From Lampris incognitus (taxonomy: Eukaryota; Chordata; Actinopteri; Lampriformes; Lampridae), in assembly GCF_029633865.1 (NCBI RefSeq), contig NC_079219.1, positions 56,767,989 to 56,831,988 on the forward strand: a stretch of 64,000 nt of DNA. Direction: 5' to 3'. The notes below the pieces were generated by a model. That model ran no database searches, was not told the DNA's origin, and saw nothing but the letters and a program-made list of their open reading frames with translations. Below are positions 1 through 12,300 of the stretch, in pieces. Within the stretch, counting starts at the first letter, position 1. Each line of letters starts with the position of its first letter. A program made the translations under genes and the position numbers.

Positions 1-172
1 GAAAAGAAGCGGCTGGCGACTCCACATGTATGGGAGGAGGCGTGTGGGAGACTGCAGCCCTCCTCGGCTTGGTAGAGGGTGTGGAGCAGCAACCAGGACG
101 GCTCAGAAGAGTGGGGTAATTGGACAGGTACACTTGGGGAGAAAAAGGGGGGGAGGAATCCCCCCCCCCAAA
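1..172 (+). repeat. tRNA-derived SINE, 3' portion
   Basis: This is the distal half of the SINE family seen complete at 18486-18925. It runs from the conserved GAAAAGAAGCGGCTGGCGAC block through the AATTGG segment to the terminal GGGGAGAAAAAGGGG tail. The tRNA-like head lies outside the window. Confidence 0.85.
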
Positions 173-1119
173 AAAAGGACAATGGGGACAGACCAAGTTA
201 AAGTTAACCCTTTACTTTTATTGCTGCTAAAATCATACGCAATAGAAAAGATGATTTTTTTTGTATAAAGTACAAATTCACAGTGACAGATCATTTCAAT
301 AAGGGATTACGTACCATCATCACAAACAACTCATATTAAGTACCTTCATCATCATCATCATCAAGTGCCTTTTCCATCCAGAGAGATGAGGTGCACATTG
401 CATTGCAGCGATATGAAATACAGTAAAGACTAATTACTGATTGTTCAAACTGTTTAGAAAAATCAAGACTCAAAACAAACAAACAAACAAACAAACAAGA
501 ACCTCCAGACTTCATACGGAATCGAACACTTCACACACAAATCATTCCGACGCACGCGGACGAGAACAACTCAATCACGACTTCTTCCAACCATTTAAGG
601 CATCTCAGTGAACTGTGTGTCACCTCCTCACGGAGTCGGTGGAAGGGGATGCATAGGAGACGCTGCCGGGAAGTGTTGGGACAGGGATCGTCCGGCCACC
701 GGTGGGTGCCTCTCGCGAGACAACCTCCGAGGTGACGCTCACGGGGTCAAGCCGAGTCCGGGGAGTATTTGGCGAGCGGCACGCCCGTTTCTCAAAACTA
801 GAAACCACAGAGCTGAGACTCGCCTCTGATGTCACACCTGTGACGACACCAGTTCAAACCCGCTCTGGTGAGGATGACTGGGCGCTTCAGTTGGTCGACT
901 CCCTACATACACGTGTGTGAATTCTCGTTACCTAACGGCCCTTCTTTTTTTTAACCACGGCTAAGAAGCGCTGAACCGATTAGTCGAGTACGGTTTTGGT
1001 AGTCGAGCGATCGTTTGGGTCATTCGTGTAAAAACAGCGAACGTTAGTTGGTTGCAGTTTCATAAATGCTACGGTCTGCTCGTCTCCCTGTGATTTACAT
1101 CATCACCGCTCAGACTAAC

Positions 1120-1449
1120 GCCCCTTTTCCACCACGTGGTACCGGCTCAGCTCGACTCGCCCTTTTAACGTTTTCCATTACTGCAAAGTACCGGCATTTT
1201 GGTAACGGTCACCACTTTTCTGGTACCACCTTTGTCGAGGTTCCAGAAGCAACTGGAGCGGGTACCAAAATCAACGCAGACCTCCGATTGGTCAGAGAAA
1301 CGCGTCACTGCGTCATCAATGCGCGCATGGGATTTCGCCTGAAAACCAGGCGTCGCTATGACGACCAGCCACACCGAGGGGGTACTGTTACGGTAATGGA
1401 AAACGACACAGAAGCGAGTCGAGTCGAGTCCACGTAGTGGAAAAGGGGC
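1120..1449. repeat. MITE with GCCCCTTTTCCAC ends, copy 1
   Basis: The element starts GCCCCTTTTCCACCACGTGG and ends with an inverted version (CCACGTAGTGGAAAAGGGGC). The trinucleotide TAA lies one base outside each end, so a 3-bp target duplication as in PIF/Harbinger elements is possible. A second copy lies at 37591-38015. No transposase is encoded, so it is non-autonomous. The superfamily assignment is inference. Confidence 0.75.
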
Positions 1450-2169
1450 ATAAGTAAACAGCTTGAAGGCGTCACTTTGGACTCTGGAACCAGAAGATGG
1501 CGTTCACCTGTAGTTCTGACTTTTAACAAACACATGACGGAGCGGAAAAAATAACCAATACATTGATCGATTACGGAATAGCTGCAGCCCTACCATTATA
1601 TGTCAATTATTATGGCATCAGTTCTGAGGGGACAATGTGGCCCAGAAGTCCATCGTGACTCTGTTGCGGTCATGTTTTCCGTTCCAGTTTATTCCAACAC
1701 CGCAAACCGAGTCCTGATTCTGTCACTAGAGAAGAGTGATTGGGATCACAAACCAATCTGGTGCTGGGCCAAGGAAGGGCATTTTCCTGTGGAATTCCCC
1801 TTTCGAGCTGACTGTGCACACACGCACACTAGCAGGACATGGAAACAACGCAACAGAATACACAATCTGAAGACAAAACCCGGCATTCATTCTGAAATAC
1901 CTCCCAACACTAAAACAGCTGGATCTGGTCCATCACAATACAGCTTTTGAACTAAGGGCACTGAAAAATTCTCGACCACACTGGTCACAGACGCAGTTTG
2001 TTCAGTGTTCGCGTGAGGCCCGCAGTGTCTCGATTAAACAGTCACGTTTGTTATGTACACACGTTCATGTTAGCATTTGGTCCATGTTACGATTGTTTTA
2101 TGACGAGAAGTTTACCTTCAGTTGCACATCTTGAATTCATCTCTATGCCCGGTGGAAAAGTCAAACTTG

Positions 2170-2372
2170 GCATTAGCTAGTCCTGTTAGCATAACATCTG
2201 TCAGTACAGCCAGTTAGTTAGTCTTGTTAGCATAACATGTGTCAGTACAGCCACTTAGCTAGTCCCGGTAGCATAAAATGTTAGTACAGCCAGTTAGCTA
2301 GTCCTGCTAGCATAACATGTGTCAGTACAGCCAGCTAGCTAGTGCTGTTAGCATAATGTGTGTCAGCACAGA
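2170..2372. repeat. tandem repeat, about 55-bp unit
   Basis: Four diverged copies of a unit containing TTAGCTAGTCCTGTTAGCAT and GTCAGTACAGCCA follow each other. They lie in the 3' flank or UTR of cgn. Confidence 0.8.
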
Positions 2373-2737
2373 CCATTAAGACCAGTGCTACAGGAAGAGA
2401 GGAAACTATCATCATAAAACTGGTAAACGTCACTTGTCAGTAATGACAACATTTTTCAGTATTCAGTCAAAGACGGAGCCATCAAGGTACGTGCTTAACC
2501 CCAGAGTCTTAACTCCAGTTTTGCTTAAGAAATGCTTAAATATGACATTATTTATGTGGAGGGGCGCCATTTTTAATTTTTCGCTTTACGTTTATACCTC
2601 ACAAGAGGTAATCATTCTCCTGATCTGATCTACAGCACATGTGACATGTTCCGCTCTTTACAACGCCCCAACCGCTTCTTCTTTGCTTCAAGTACCTTGC
2701 TGTGTTTTCAGACCAGTTGCTGACTTTATATTACCGT

Positions 2738-2787
2738 GGTGGCGCCCCCTAACGGGAGCAGCCGAAAACCGTAGTAGCAGTAGATAT
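2738..2787 (+). repeat. 3' tail fragment of RTE-like retrotransposon
   Basis: The sequence CCCCCTAACGGGAGCAGCCG followed by imperfect GTAGTAGCAGTAG matches the 3' end of the longer copies at 12262-12583 and 22058-22835. Only the last roughly 50 bp are present, as expected for extreme 5' truncation of a non-LTR element. Confidence 0.7.
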
Positions 2788-3238
2788 GGCGTAAAAGTCT
2801 GAGTGGTAGTGGTCTGTAGTGCAATGCTTTGCATAAGGTGGTGCGTACAGTGTGTATACCCCCCCCCTCGCCCCAGCTGTACAGTTCAGTACATTTGTGT
2901 ACATTGTAGTGCTTGGAAAATAACTCACAACTGCCTCTAAATCCGCCTCTCGCCTCATTTCCTCCAGTTCATTCGAATACTTAGAAAACAGTACAGTTAC
3001 TAACCCCTACATCACTGACCCACCCTAAACCCTCTAACCCACCATAAACCCTCCCACCCGTCTCTGTAGTGCATATAATTAACCCTTTTGGCCTTTTTCC
3101 AAACTAGCTATCTTGCTGAGTTATCCCTCCCCCTTATGTCTTCTTCTGTGGTGTTTGGAGGTCCACCCTCGGTTGTTCTCCAAACCCACCCCTGTACCTG
3201 GGACTGGGGGATGGGGGTGGGAGATGGGGGGGGGGGTT

Positions 3239-3377
3239 CTAGCAGGAGCTGGTCTGTAGGTTGCCCTCTGTAAGGATGGAGGTGATGGTAGAGGGATCGT
3301 ACAGGCTGTCGTCATCGTCCTCTGAGCTCAAGGCGGAGGAGTCCAGAGTCGGGTGCCTCGCCACCTGCGCCTTCCTC
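3239..3377 (-). CDS. cgn: cgn last coding exon (acidic tail)
   Basis: It encodes residues 1170-1215 and the TAG stop at 3241-3239. The tail has an acidic run (SSEDDDD), then [20 protein letters not shown] and a final Cys, the diagnostic cingulin C-terminus. Acceptor tttacag. Confidence 0.95.
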
Positions 3378-6300
3378 CTGTAAACCGGACACTCGTCATT
3401 ATCACACTGGTCATTTCCCCCACTGGGACAAATAAAATCTGCCTCAGCTTTCATCTCTTCATTATCATTACCACCATTACTGCGGGTAGCATCATAATCA
3501 CCATCTACATAGCCTGTCATGAAAACACTGTTATCTATGTCAGTTATATGTCAGTGCTGTGCTAATGCATTTGTTTATTTTCTTAGTATTCGATAAGCCT
3601 CACCACTCTCAAATTGTCAGTTTTACTGATATGAACGAATCACAGGCCTCCGCAGGCGACGTGAACGAACGGCTGCATCCCACTCAATGAGATGTGTGTA
3701 TGTGTGTGTTTGTGTATGTGCATTTTATTTTCCTTGTGGCACATGAGTAATGCCGTCTTGGTTCCAGGTTGATTTACTCTGGAATTTCTTTGTAACAGCA
3801 TGATCTAAAGTACGAGCCAATTTGCACGGTCAACCCCCCCCCCCTACCCGGCCAGAAAAAAACAACCGACAAGCAGTCGGGGGTTGTTTTTTTTGTGCAG
3901 ATGTGTACATGCACACATACAACAGCACTAACACCAGGCCTCCTGTAAGCTGGCTTTCGGGAAGTGGTTCACGCTGGCTGCCAAGACTCAAACAGAAAGC
4001 AACAGGCAAGCCTGACTAAGAACGAGACACAAACAAAGAGAAACTGCGTACTTGAGCTCCGTCTCCAGGGCTGTGACCCGGGCTTGTAAGGCGTCTTTGA
4101 GCTCCATCTGTTCTTCCATCTCTCTCTGGGCCTTCCTCCTCAGCCCGTCCATCCTGTCCACCTCTGTCTCACCTTCGTCCACCTGCCTCTTCAGAGACTT
4201 CACTTTCAGGGTCAGCTGCAACGCACAGGAGGAGTCCATTGTTATGTTTCCACGTGAGAATTTTGAAGAAGCAAATAGGAATAGCTACATCTAACTGCCA
4301 AGTAAAAAAAAAAAAAGAGAGAAGAAGAAAAACTCTACTAAACTGCAAAATAATGTCTTACATGAGGTAAAAAAGTTGATGGACCGCTAAAAAGATTACA
4401 CAATGCAGAGTAATTAAAGTAAAAACATTGCTCCATTGACATGATTTTTCTTTTCACCCTCTGAACCCGTTTCTTTTATTTATTCATTTACATTATTTTA
4501 CTTTAATTTTTTTCATTTTGAAGCACTTTGTGACTGAAAAGTGCCGTATAAATAAATTTCGCTCACTGACTTTGAATTTTATCCCTTTTTATTGGGGGGG
4601 GGTCCCCCTTTTTCTCCCCAATTGTATCCGGCATATCACCCCACTCTTCCGAGCTGTCCCGGTCGCTGCTCCACCCCCTCTGCTGATCTGGGGAGGGCTG
4701 CAGACTTCCACATGCCTCCTCCTATACATGTGGAGCCGGCAGCTGATTCTTTTCACCTGACAGTGAGGAGTTTTGTCGGGGGGACGTAGCGCGTGGGAGG
4801 ATCACGCTATTCCCCCCAGTTCCCCCTCTCCCTTGAACAGGCGCCCCCGACCGACCAGAGGAGGTGCTAGTGCAGTGACCAGGACACATACCCACATCCG
4901 GCTCCCCACCCGCAGACACGGCCAATTGTGTCTGTAGGGACGCCCGACCAAGCAGGAGGTAACATGGGGATTCGAACAGACGATCCCCCGTGTTAGTAGG
5001 TAACGGAATAGACCGCTACGCTATCCGGATGTGAATTTCATGTAAAGTTGTTGTGGCCTGTGCACAGGGAGATTGTTTATTTACTTAAAATCAGCTGATG
5101 GAAACGTACCCGACTTGCATTTAAAGTTGTTCCATCTTTTCAGCTGAAGCTCGTTAAACAATGGACAGAATCACGGCTAATGAGTGTGGATCCAGGTACA
5201 CAAAGAGTAAAATCAACACAGGACACACTGTATAGCTGGTGGTTTTGTGTTTACCTGGTCCCTCTGTTCAGTGTGCTGTTGTCGCTCCTCATCCAGCGTC
5301 ATGTTCAGGTCTTTTAGTTTCCTCTCCAGGCGGCGCTGGGAGGCCAGCATGGCGGTCTTCTCCCTTTGTGCACACGGACATAGAAGACAGCATATTTGTG
5401 GTGTTAGGGCAACGGTGGGCTAGTGTCAAGAGAAATAATCCTGGTCTCTGAGGGTTCTTGCCTATCTGAACCCTTGACTGGCTGAGCTGTGGGGCAGGAA
5501 AGGTTAAAGGCGCAGTTAAGATTTTTTTTTTTATTATTACATTTTTTGAGCTGAAAACATGTTGGCGTGGGCCAGGGATGGTAGAACTCATTGTCTTTAT
5601 GACAGATTCATCACACGGCTGCTTTGAGGGAGAAAATCTTACTTATGTCTGGGAGAAAACATGCATGACAGCAAATGCCCTCCAAATTGCCTGCTTACTA
5701 TGGGGGCATTAAAGACGCCAAGACCCAGGTGACGAATACCACACATGAGGGAGCAAACGCATTAGACCAATGAATCATGAGGTAAGCAGACAGGTGACAT
5801 ACTTCCATTAGCTTTGGGCAGACTCGTGAGAAGCTGGGATATGATATTCTACTACAACACTGCCCCCTTCAGTCTAACCCACACCACCATCCCCGTCCTC
5901 TACATCCACACCCCTTTATACCTTTATACATGGACACCACCATCACCGTCCTCTACATCTACACCCCTACATGAACACCACCATCCCCGTCCTCTACATC
6001 TACACCCCTTTATACCTTTATACATGGACACCACCATCACCGTCCTCTATATCTACACCCCTACATGAACACCACCATCCCCGTCCTCTACATCTACACC
6101 CCTTTATATCCTTTATACATGGACACCACCATCCCTGTCCTCTACATCCACATCCCTTTATATCCTTTATACATGGACACCACCATCACCGTCCTCTACA
6201 TCCACACCCCTTTACATCCTTTATACATGGACACCACCATACCCATCCTCTACATCTACACCCCTTTTTTCACCTTTTTCAAAATGTGAGTAGGTGGAAA

Positions 6301-9300
6301 GAGGCTAAATGAATGCTAACTTATTCTTCGAGGAGAAATGCTCCCTGCTCCCTTAATAACTATTGTTGAAGTATCTTTAAGCCGAGCAGTCAACCTCAGT
6401 CTACTCCCCCAAATGGAGTCACCAGGAGTAGAATTCTGTTTCTGGGGTGTTTGCTGTCTCAATCAAATAAGCACCCACACCCTCTTAGCGTGTATTCTTA
6501 AACCTAAACGCAACATTCTTGGTTCAAACCCCATCCCACCTCTTAACCATGTTTCCTGTTGCTTCCTGCTGTCCTGTCTGAGATAAAAACAGAAAAGGAC
6601 CGTTGTCCATTGTGATGGGAGGTATGGGAACTTCATATTGTAATATGAGGAGTGTGATGTACCTGTCCTCACTCCGCAGGCGCTCATCCAGCTCCTGCAC
6701 CTTGCTCTCCAGCTGGGACACCCCTGCCGAGGAGCGAGACTGGCCCTCCATGTCGGCCACACGACTCCTCAGCTCCTTCATCTACAGGGTTGGAGAGCAA
6801 CAGTGGAAGCAGTTTTAGTAAGTTACCTGGATTGCAAATTCCCAGGATGCACTGCGATCAAAATTCTTAAATGGAGTAGGAGTCAAGGGCCTAAAAGAGT
6901 TATTTCAAGAGAAAATTAGGGTGCAAGAGTGTAGGAAATGAAAAACTCTTATTGACCAGACACACAGGAAGTAGAAATGTGACGACCTTTCTTAATCAAT
7001 CTTCTCAAAAGCGACTAGAAATTTTAAAAGAGGTGTCAATAAAAACAAGCAGAAGCACACACATGTCGCTCCATGGCGTTCTTATCGAGTTCCAGGTCCT
7101 GTTTGGAGGATCTCTCCTGCATGAGCTCAGAGCGGAGCTGGTCTATCTGGTCTCTGGTCCTGGTTACTCTGTCAGTCAGCATCTCCACGCTGCCCTTCTC
7201 CTCCTCCAGCTCCACCTCCACACGTTTCAGCTTGTCCTGACAGAAGGAAGATTTAATCCAATTTATTGATCCCTGAGAAGAACTGGGTAATTGCAGCAGC
7301 AACGAATAAGTTGGAGGAAAAAAATTAGACCTAATGAATACTGACAATAGAGTCTTCATTATAGCAACACAGACTTCCTATTGGCTGGAAAGAATTCTTA
7401 TTAAGCTGACTGTCGACAAATTCACAGATTCATAATGTTGGCACTTTGCAGATTAACTAATTGACAGCAGAACTAAGCAGCATTTATGATTTGTTAACCA
7501 TTATTACATTTTAAAAAATATTCATCATTCACATTATAAAAATTACATCGCATTGTGAAACGAGATGAATACACCGATCAGCCAAAGCATAAAAACCACT
7601 GACAGGTGAAATGAATAACATGGATTATCTTGTTACAATGGCATCCGTCAAGGGGTGGGATATATCAGGCAGCAAGCGAACAATCAGTTCTTGAGGTTGA
7701 TGTGTTGGAAGCAGGACAAATGGCCAGGGGTAAGGATCTGAGCCACTCTGACAAGGGCCAAACTGTGATGGCTAGACGACTGGGTTAGAGCGTCTCCAAA
7801 ATGGCAGGTCTTGTGGGACCTCCCTGGTATGCGGTGATCAGTACCTACCAAAAGTGGCCCAATGAAGGACAACTGGTGAACCGGTGACAGGGTCACTGGC
7901 ACCCAAGGTTCATTGATGCGCATGGGGAGTAAAAGACAGCCTGTCTGATCCCACAGAAAGGCCACTGTAGCTCAAATTGCTGAAAAAGGTCATGCTGGCT
8001 ATGACAGACAGGTATCAGAACACACACTGCGTCACGGCTTGCTGCGTATGGGGGTGCGTAGTCAGACCGGTCAGAGTGCCAATGATGACCCTCTGTTCAT
8101 CGCCAAAAGCGCCTAAGATGGGCATGTGAGTGTCAGAACTGGACCATGGAGCAATGGAAGAAGGTGGCCTGGTGTGATGAATCATGTTTTCTTTTACATC
8201 ATGTGGACGCCTGGGTGCGTGTGTGTCGTTTACCTGGGGAAGAGATGGTACTAGGACGCACTATGGGAAGAAGGCAAGCCTGCGGAGGCAGTGTGATACA
8301 CTGGGTAATGTCCTGCTGGGAAACTCTGGGTCCTGGCATTCATGTGGATGTTACTTTGACATGTGCCAGCTATCTAAACATCTTTTCAGATCGAGTCCAG
8401 CCCGTCATGACAATGGTATTCCCTGATGGCAGTGGCCCCAGGTGGTTTTAATGTTTTGGCTAATCTGTGTATGCATGTCCAGAAATGTGTACCAGTTAAG
8501 TTCATAGTAACAGACAGACCATAGCATTATTGTAAATCTAGTATAGTCCAGGAAAAACTTTGACAAGATAGTTGGTTGATGTTTTCATCGAGCTAATTTT
8601 ATGCAAAATTTGAGGTTGCAAAGAAAGAAAATCTGAATGGGAAGATATACATACATAAATAAATAAATAAATAAATAAAGTAAATCCTAAATAATACCAA
8701 AAAGTTAATATGCTTGGCTGATGTGAAAAAGGTGCATTGATTGATCAGTAAGTTATGCAACGAAGAGCAATGGAAATGAAGCATTTTGCCAACTAGAAAA
8801 GTGCACTCGGATCCCCGCCAGGCATATCTCCCCTTCTCCGATGCTCAAACTTAGGCGAAAAACCAGCCGAGGAGTTGGAGGAAGAAGAAAGACAGCCACT
8901 TTATTTTGTCATTGTACAGGTAAAAATTAAATTTTTCTGCATGTAACCCATCCTATAGTATAGGAGCAGTGGGCAGCTGCAGCACCCAGGGATCAACTCC
9001 TGTTCTTCTTTCCATCGCCTTGCTCAGGGACACAGGCAAGAGTATTAACCCTAACATGTGTGTCTTTTTGATGGTGGGAGGAAACCAGAGCACCCGGACG
9101 AAACCCAATTGAGTTAGTACTCAATTGTGGTATAAAATGGGTTTTTCAAAGGCTGTGACTCACCGCAACCACAAGAGGTCCTTGATCATAAAGTCATAAC
9201 TGTGCACAAAAATTATCACCCTGACAGGCCCTGTAGCATGCAAGATTAGCAGCGGGCAGAGACATGGACAGAAGAACCAGTGTTTTTCCTGCCGTTATAT

Positions 9301-12300
9301 AAGACTTCTGCTCAGTGCCAAGTCGACTGAATGGGAAAAAGTTATTAATATGCAGGACTCATTCATTTTTTTTTTTCATTCATTCATCATCAGCCACTTC
9401 TCCGGGGTCGGGTCGCGGTGGCAGCAAGCTAAATAGGGCACTCCAGACATCCCTCTCCCCAGCAATGCCCTCCAGCTCCTCCTGGGGGATCCCAAGGCGT
9501 TCCCAGGCCAGATTGGACATGTTGTCCCTCCAGCGAGTTCTGGGTCTACCCCGGGGTCTCTTCCCAATTGGCCGTGCCCAGTAAACCTCCAAAGGAAGGT
9601 GCCCAGGAGGCATCCTAACCACCTCAACTGGCTCCTTTCGACGTGAAGGAGCAGCAGCTCTACTCCAAGTTCCCTCCGGATGTCCGAGCTCCTCACCCTA
9701 TCTCTAAGGTTGAGCCCAGACACCCTACGGAGGAAACTCATTTCAGCCGCTTGTATCCGCTATCTCACCCTTTCGGTCACTACCCAAAGCTCATGACCAT
9801 AGGTGAGGGTTGGAACGAAGACTGACTGGTAAACTGAGAGCTTTGTCTTCCGGCTCAGCTCTCTCTTCACCACAACGGTCCGGTACAACATCCGCATTAC
9901 TGCTGATGCTGCAGCAATCTGCAGTATGCAAAAGGACTCAAGCTAAAAAAAAAAAATCCACCTGATGAAAATGTTCCCCGTCAGTCTGAGGATGCACAGC
10001 CTCCTGGGTGGACCCTTGCACAAATGCGACCACATCTAATATGAACTTGCACTTTCCAAAAAGAAAATGTTTACCATCCCTCTTTATTTTCATAACAAAG
10101 CTGGGTTTACGCTCGAGCATGCGCGACTCATATCTATGGTTGACTCAGATCGGGCAGCGACGAGAATATGCAACGCTTCCTGTTTTTACTGCAACTTAGA
10201 GGAAGTTGTCCTCTATACCTTTCGCATTTTTTGGATTATCAAAATTATTTTAATAATATCCGATGATGTCATTGCCGGGTCTAAGTCAACTGAAGATGTG
10301 AGTCGTGTACACGTGATCCCAAACGGTTTACTCAGCTTAATGTTATTATGAAAATAAAGAGGTTATTTTTGGTTCACCCAGTGTTCCTCCGGTTCTCCTG
10401 TGCCGAGATCAGCAGCGAATGATTTGCTGACTTTCAAAACATGATCAATTTATTTATTGATCACTGTCGCTCCCTGGTCTTAAGACAACAGTGGGCACGC
10501 GAGGCTCACATCTACGATTGACTCAGATCGGGCAGCGTTGGTCGAGCGAGCTAGGGTGAATGAAGAGGCAGCGATGGGAGTGAGAACAAACCCTTTTCAA
10601 AGGTTTTAAATCGCCACAACCACAAAAGGTTCATGATCATACATTCATGACTGTGCATAACATTTGTTAGGTTGATAGGTCCAGTAGCATGTGAGATTAG
10701 CTGCGGACAGATGCACACGCAGCCAAACACAATATCCCCTTCAGGCTACTACTGCCTGGCGGAGGTAATAAGTAAATTGTCTTAATTTTTTTTTCTTGAA
10801 GGTTTCTGGTGACACATTCTTCAAGTTGCACCCTGCACACAGGGGTATTGTGTACTCACTTTACATCAGCCACAGGAAATGCAGCTGACGTTTATAGTTT
10901 ACGTTTTCAGAAGTAGGCAAGAACTTTTCACAAGTTGGTTAGTAACACGAATGGAAAATGAGAGAAAAACAACAGGGGTTGAAACGGAAAACTGAGAGCT
11001 GACTAGTCTTCAGTCATACTTTTCACCCAACTAAAAAGAGTTTCGCAGCACTCAAGCTAAAAAATCTACCTGATGAAACCGTTTCCTGTCACTCTGGATG
11101 CGCAGCCTCCTGGATGGACCCTTGCTCGAATGCAACCAAGTCTAATATGAACTTGTACTTTCCAAAAAGAAAAGGTCTGCCATCCCTCTTTATGTTCAAA
11201 ATAAAGATAAGGGCAGCACGGTGGCCCAGTGGTTAGCACTGTTGCCTCACAGATGGAAAGGCCTTGGGTTTGAACCCCAGGCCATCCCAGGTCTCGTCGG
11301 TGTGGAGTTTGCATGTTCTCCCTGTGTCTGCGTGGGCTTCCTCCGGGTGCTCCGGTTTCCCCCACACCATCAAAAAGACATGCATGTTAGGGTTAGGGTT
11401 AGGGAAACCAGATGGGGGTATTTGTCCTGGTCGCTGCACTAGCGCCTCCTTTGGTCGGTCGGGGCGGCTGTTTGGGGGAGAGCAGAAATAGCGTGATCCT
11501 CCCACGCACATCCCCCTGGCGAAACTCCTCACTGTCAGGTGAAAAGAAGCAGCTGGGGACTCCACATGTATCAGAGGAGACATGTGGTAGTCTGCAGCCC
11601 TCCCTGGATCGGCAGAGGGGGTGAAGCAGAGACCGGGATGGCTCGGAAGAGTGGGCTAATTGGCCAAGTACAGTTGGGGAGAAAAAGGGGTAAATTTTAA
11701 AAAAAATAAATAAATAAAGTGGCTTTCTTCTTCTTTCAACTAGCAGGTAAAACAAACCCCAGCCTTATCTGCACGTATCTTACCTCCAGGTTACGGATCT
11801 CCCTTGCTTTGTCATGGTGGCTACTCTTGCTGGTCTCTAGCTCTGCCTCTAGGTGGCGCAACCTGTTTGTGAGCAGCTCTTTGTCCAGCTGGTGGTTGTC
11901 TCGTTCCTCACACGCAAGCAGGAGCTCCTTCTTCTGACGGGAGATCTACACACCCACACAGTCACCCACAGACACGCACACACACACAATCAATATTTAC
12001 AACTTTATACCAAACAATGTTACTAATACAAAATGCATAACTTTCTGTATTATGTTAAGCACTCTGGGAGTCTAGAAAAGTGCTATACATGTAATGCATT
12101 ATTATTATTTTTCTTTCACACTAATATCATCTGATGAAGGCCATTATTGCACGTCATTTCACCAGGTATGTGCTCACAGACGCATAATTTTCCCAAGTAA
12201 GCACACAAAGAGACACGTATAAACATATACAGTTTACAGACACATTCTCTCGTACAAACAAGTGGGAGTGATGAAGAAGGACGGGATGAGGAACGAGTAT

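Larger units (their letters stand above)
173..3238 (-). other. cgn 3' UTR and downstream flank
   Basis: No coding exon is visible between the SINE and the cgn stop codon. Part of the stretch must be the cgn 3' UTR. Possible minus-strand AATAAA signals read as TTTATT at 1688-1693 and 217-222, but neither is confirmed. It also holds a MITE (1120-1449), a short tandem repeat (2170-2372) and a retrotransposon tail fragment (2738-2787). Small ORFs here have no recognisable similarity and are treated as noise. Confidence 0.5.
7237..11783 (-). other. cgn intron 14, repeat-rich
   Basis: This 4.5-kb intron is the largest in the 3' half of cgn. It contains a Tc1-like deletion derivative (7572-8469), a LINE 3' fragment (9385-9905), an internal duplication (9150-11212), a tRNA-like repeat (11211-11390) and a SINE fragment (11412-11700). 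No extra coding exon is recognisable. Confidence 0.8.
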
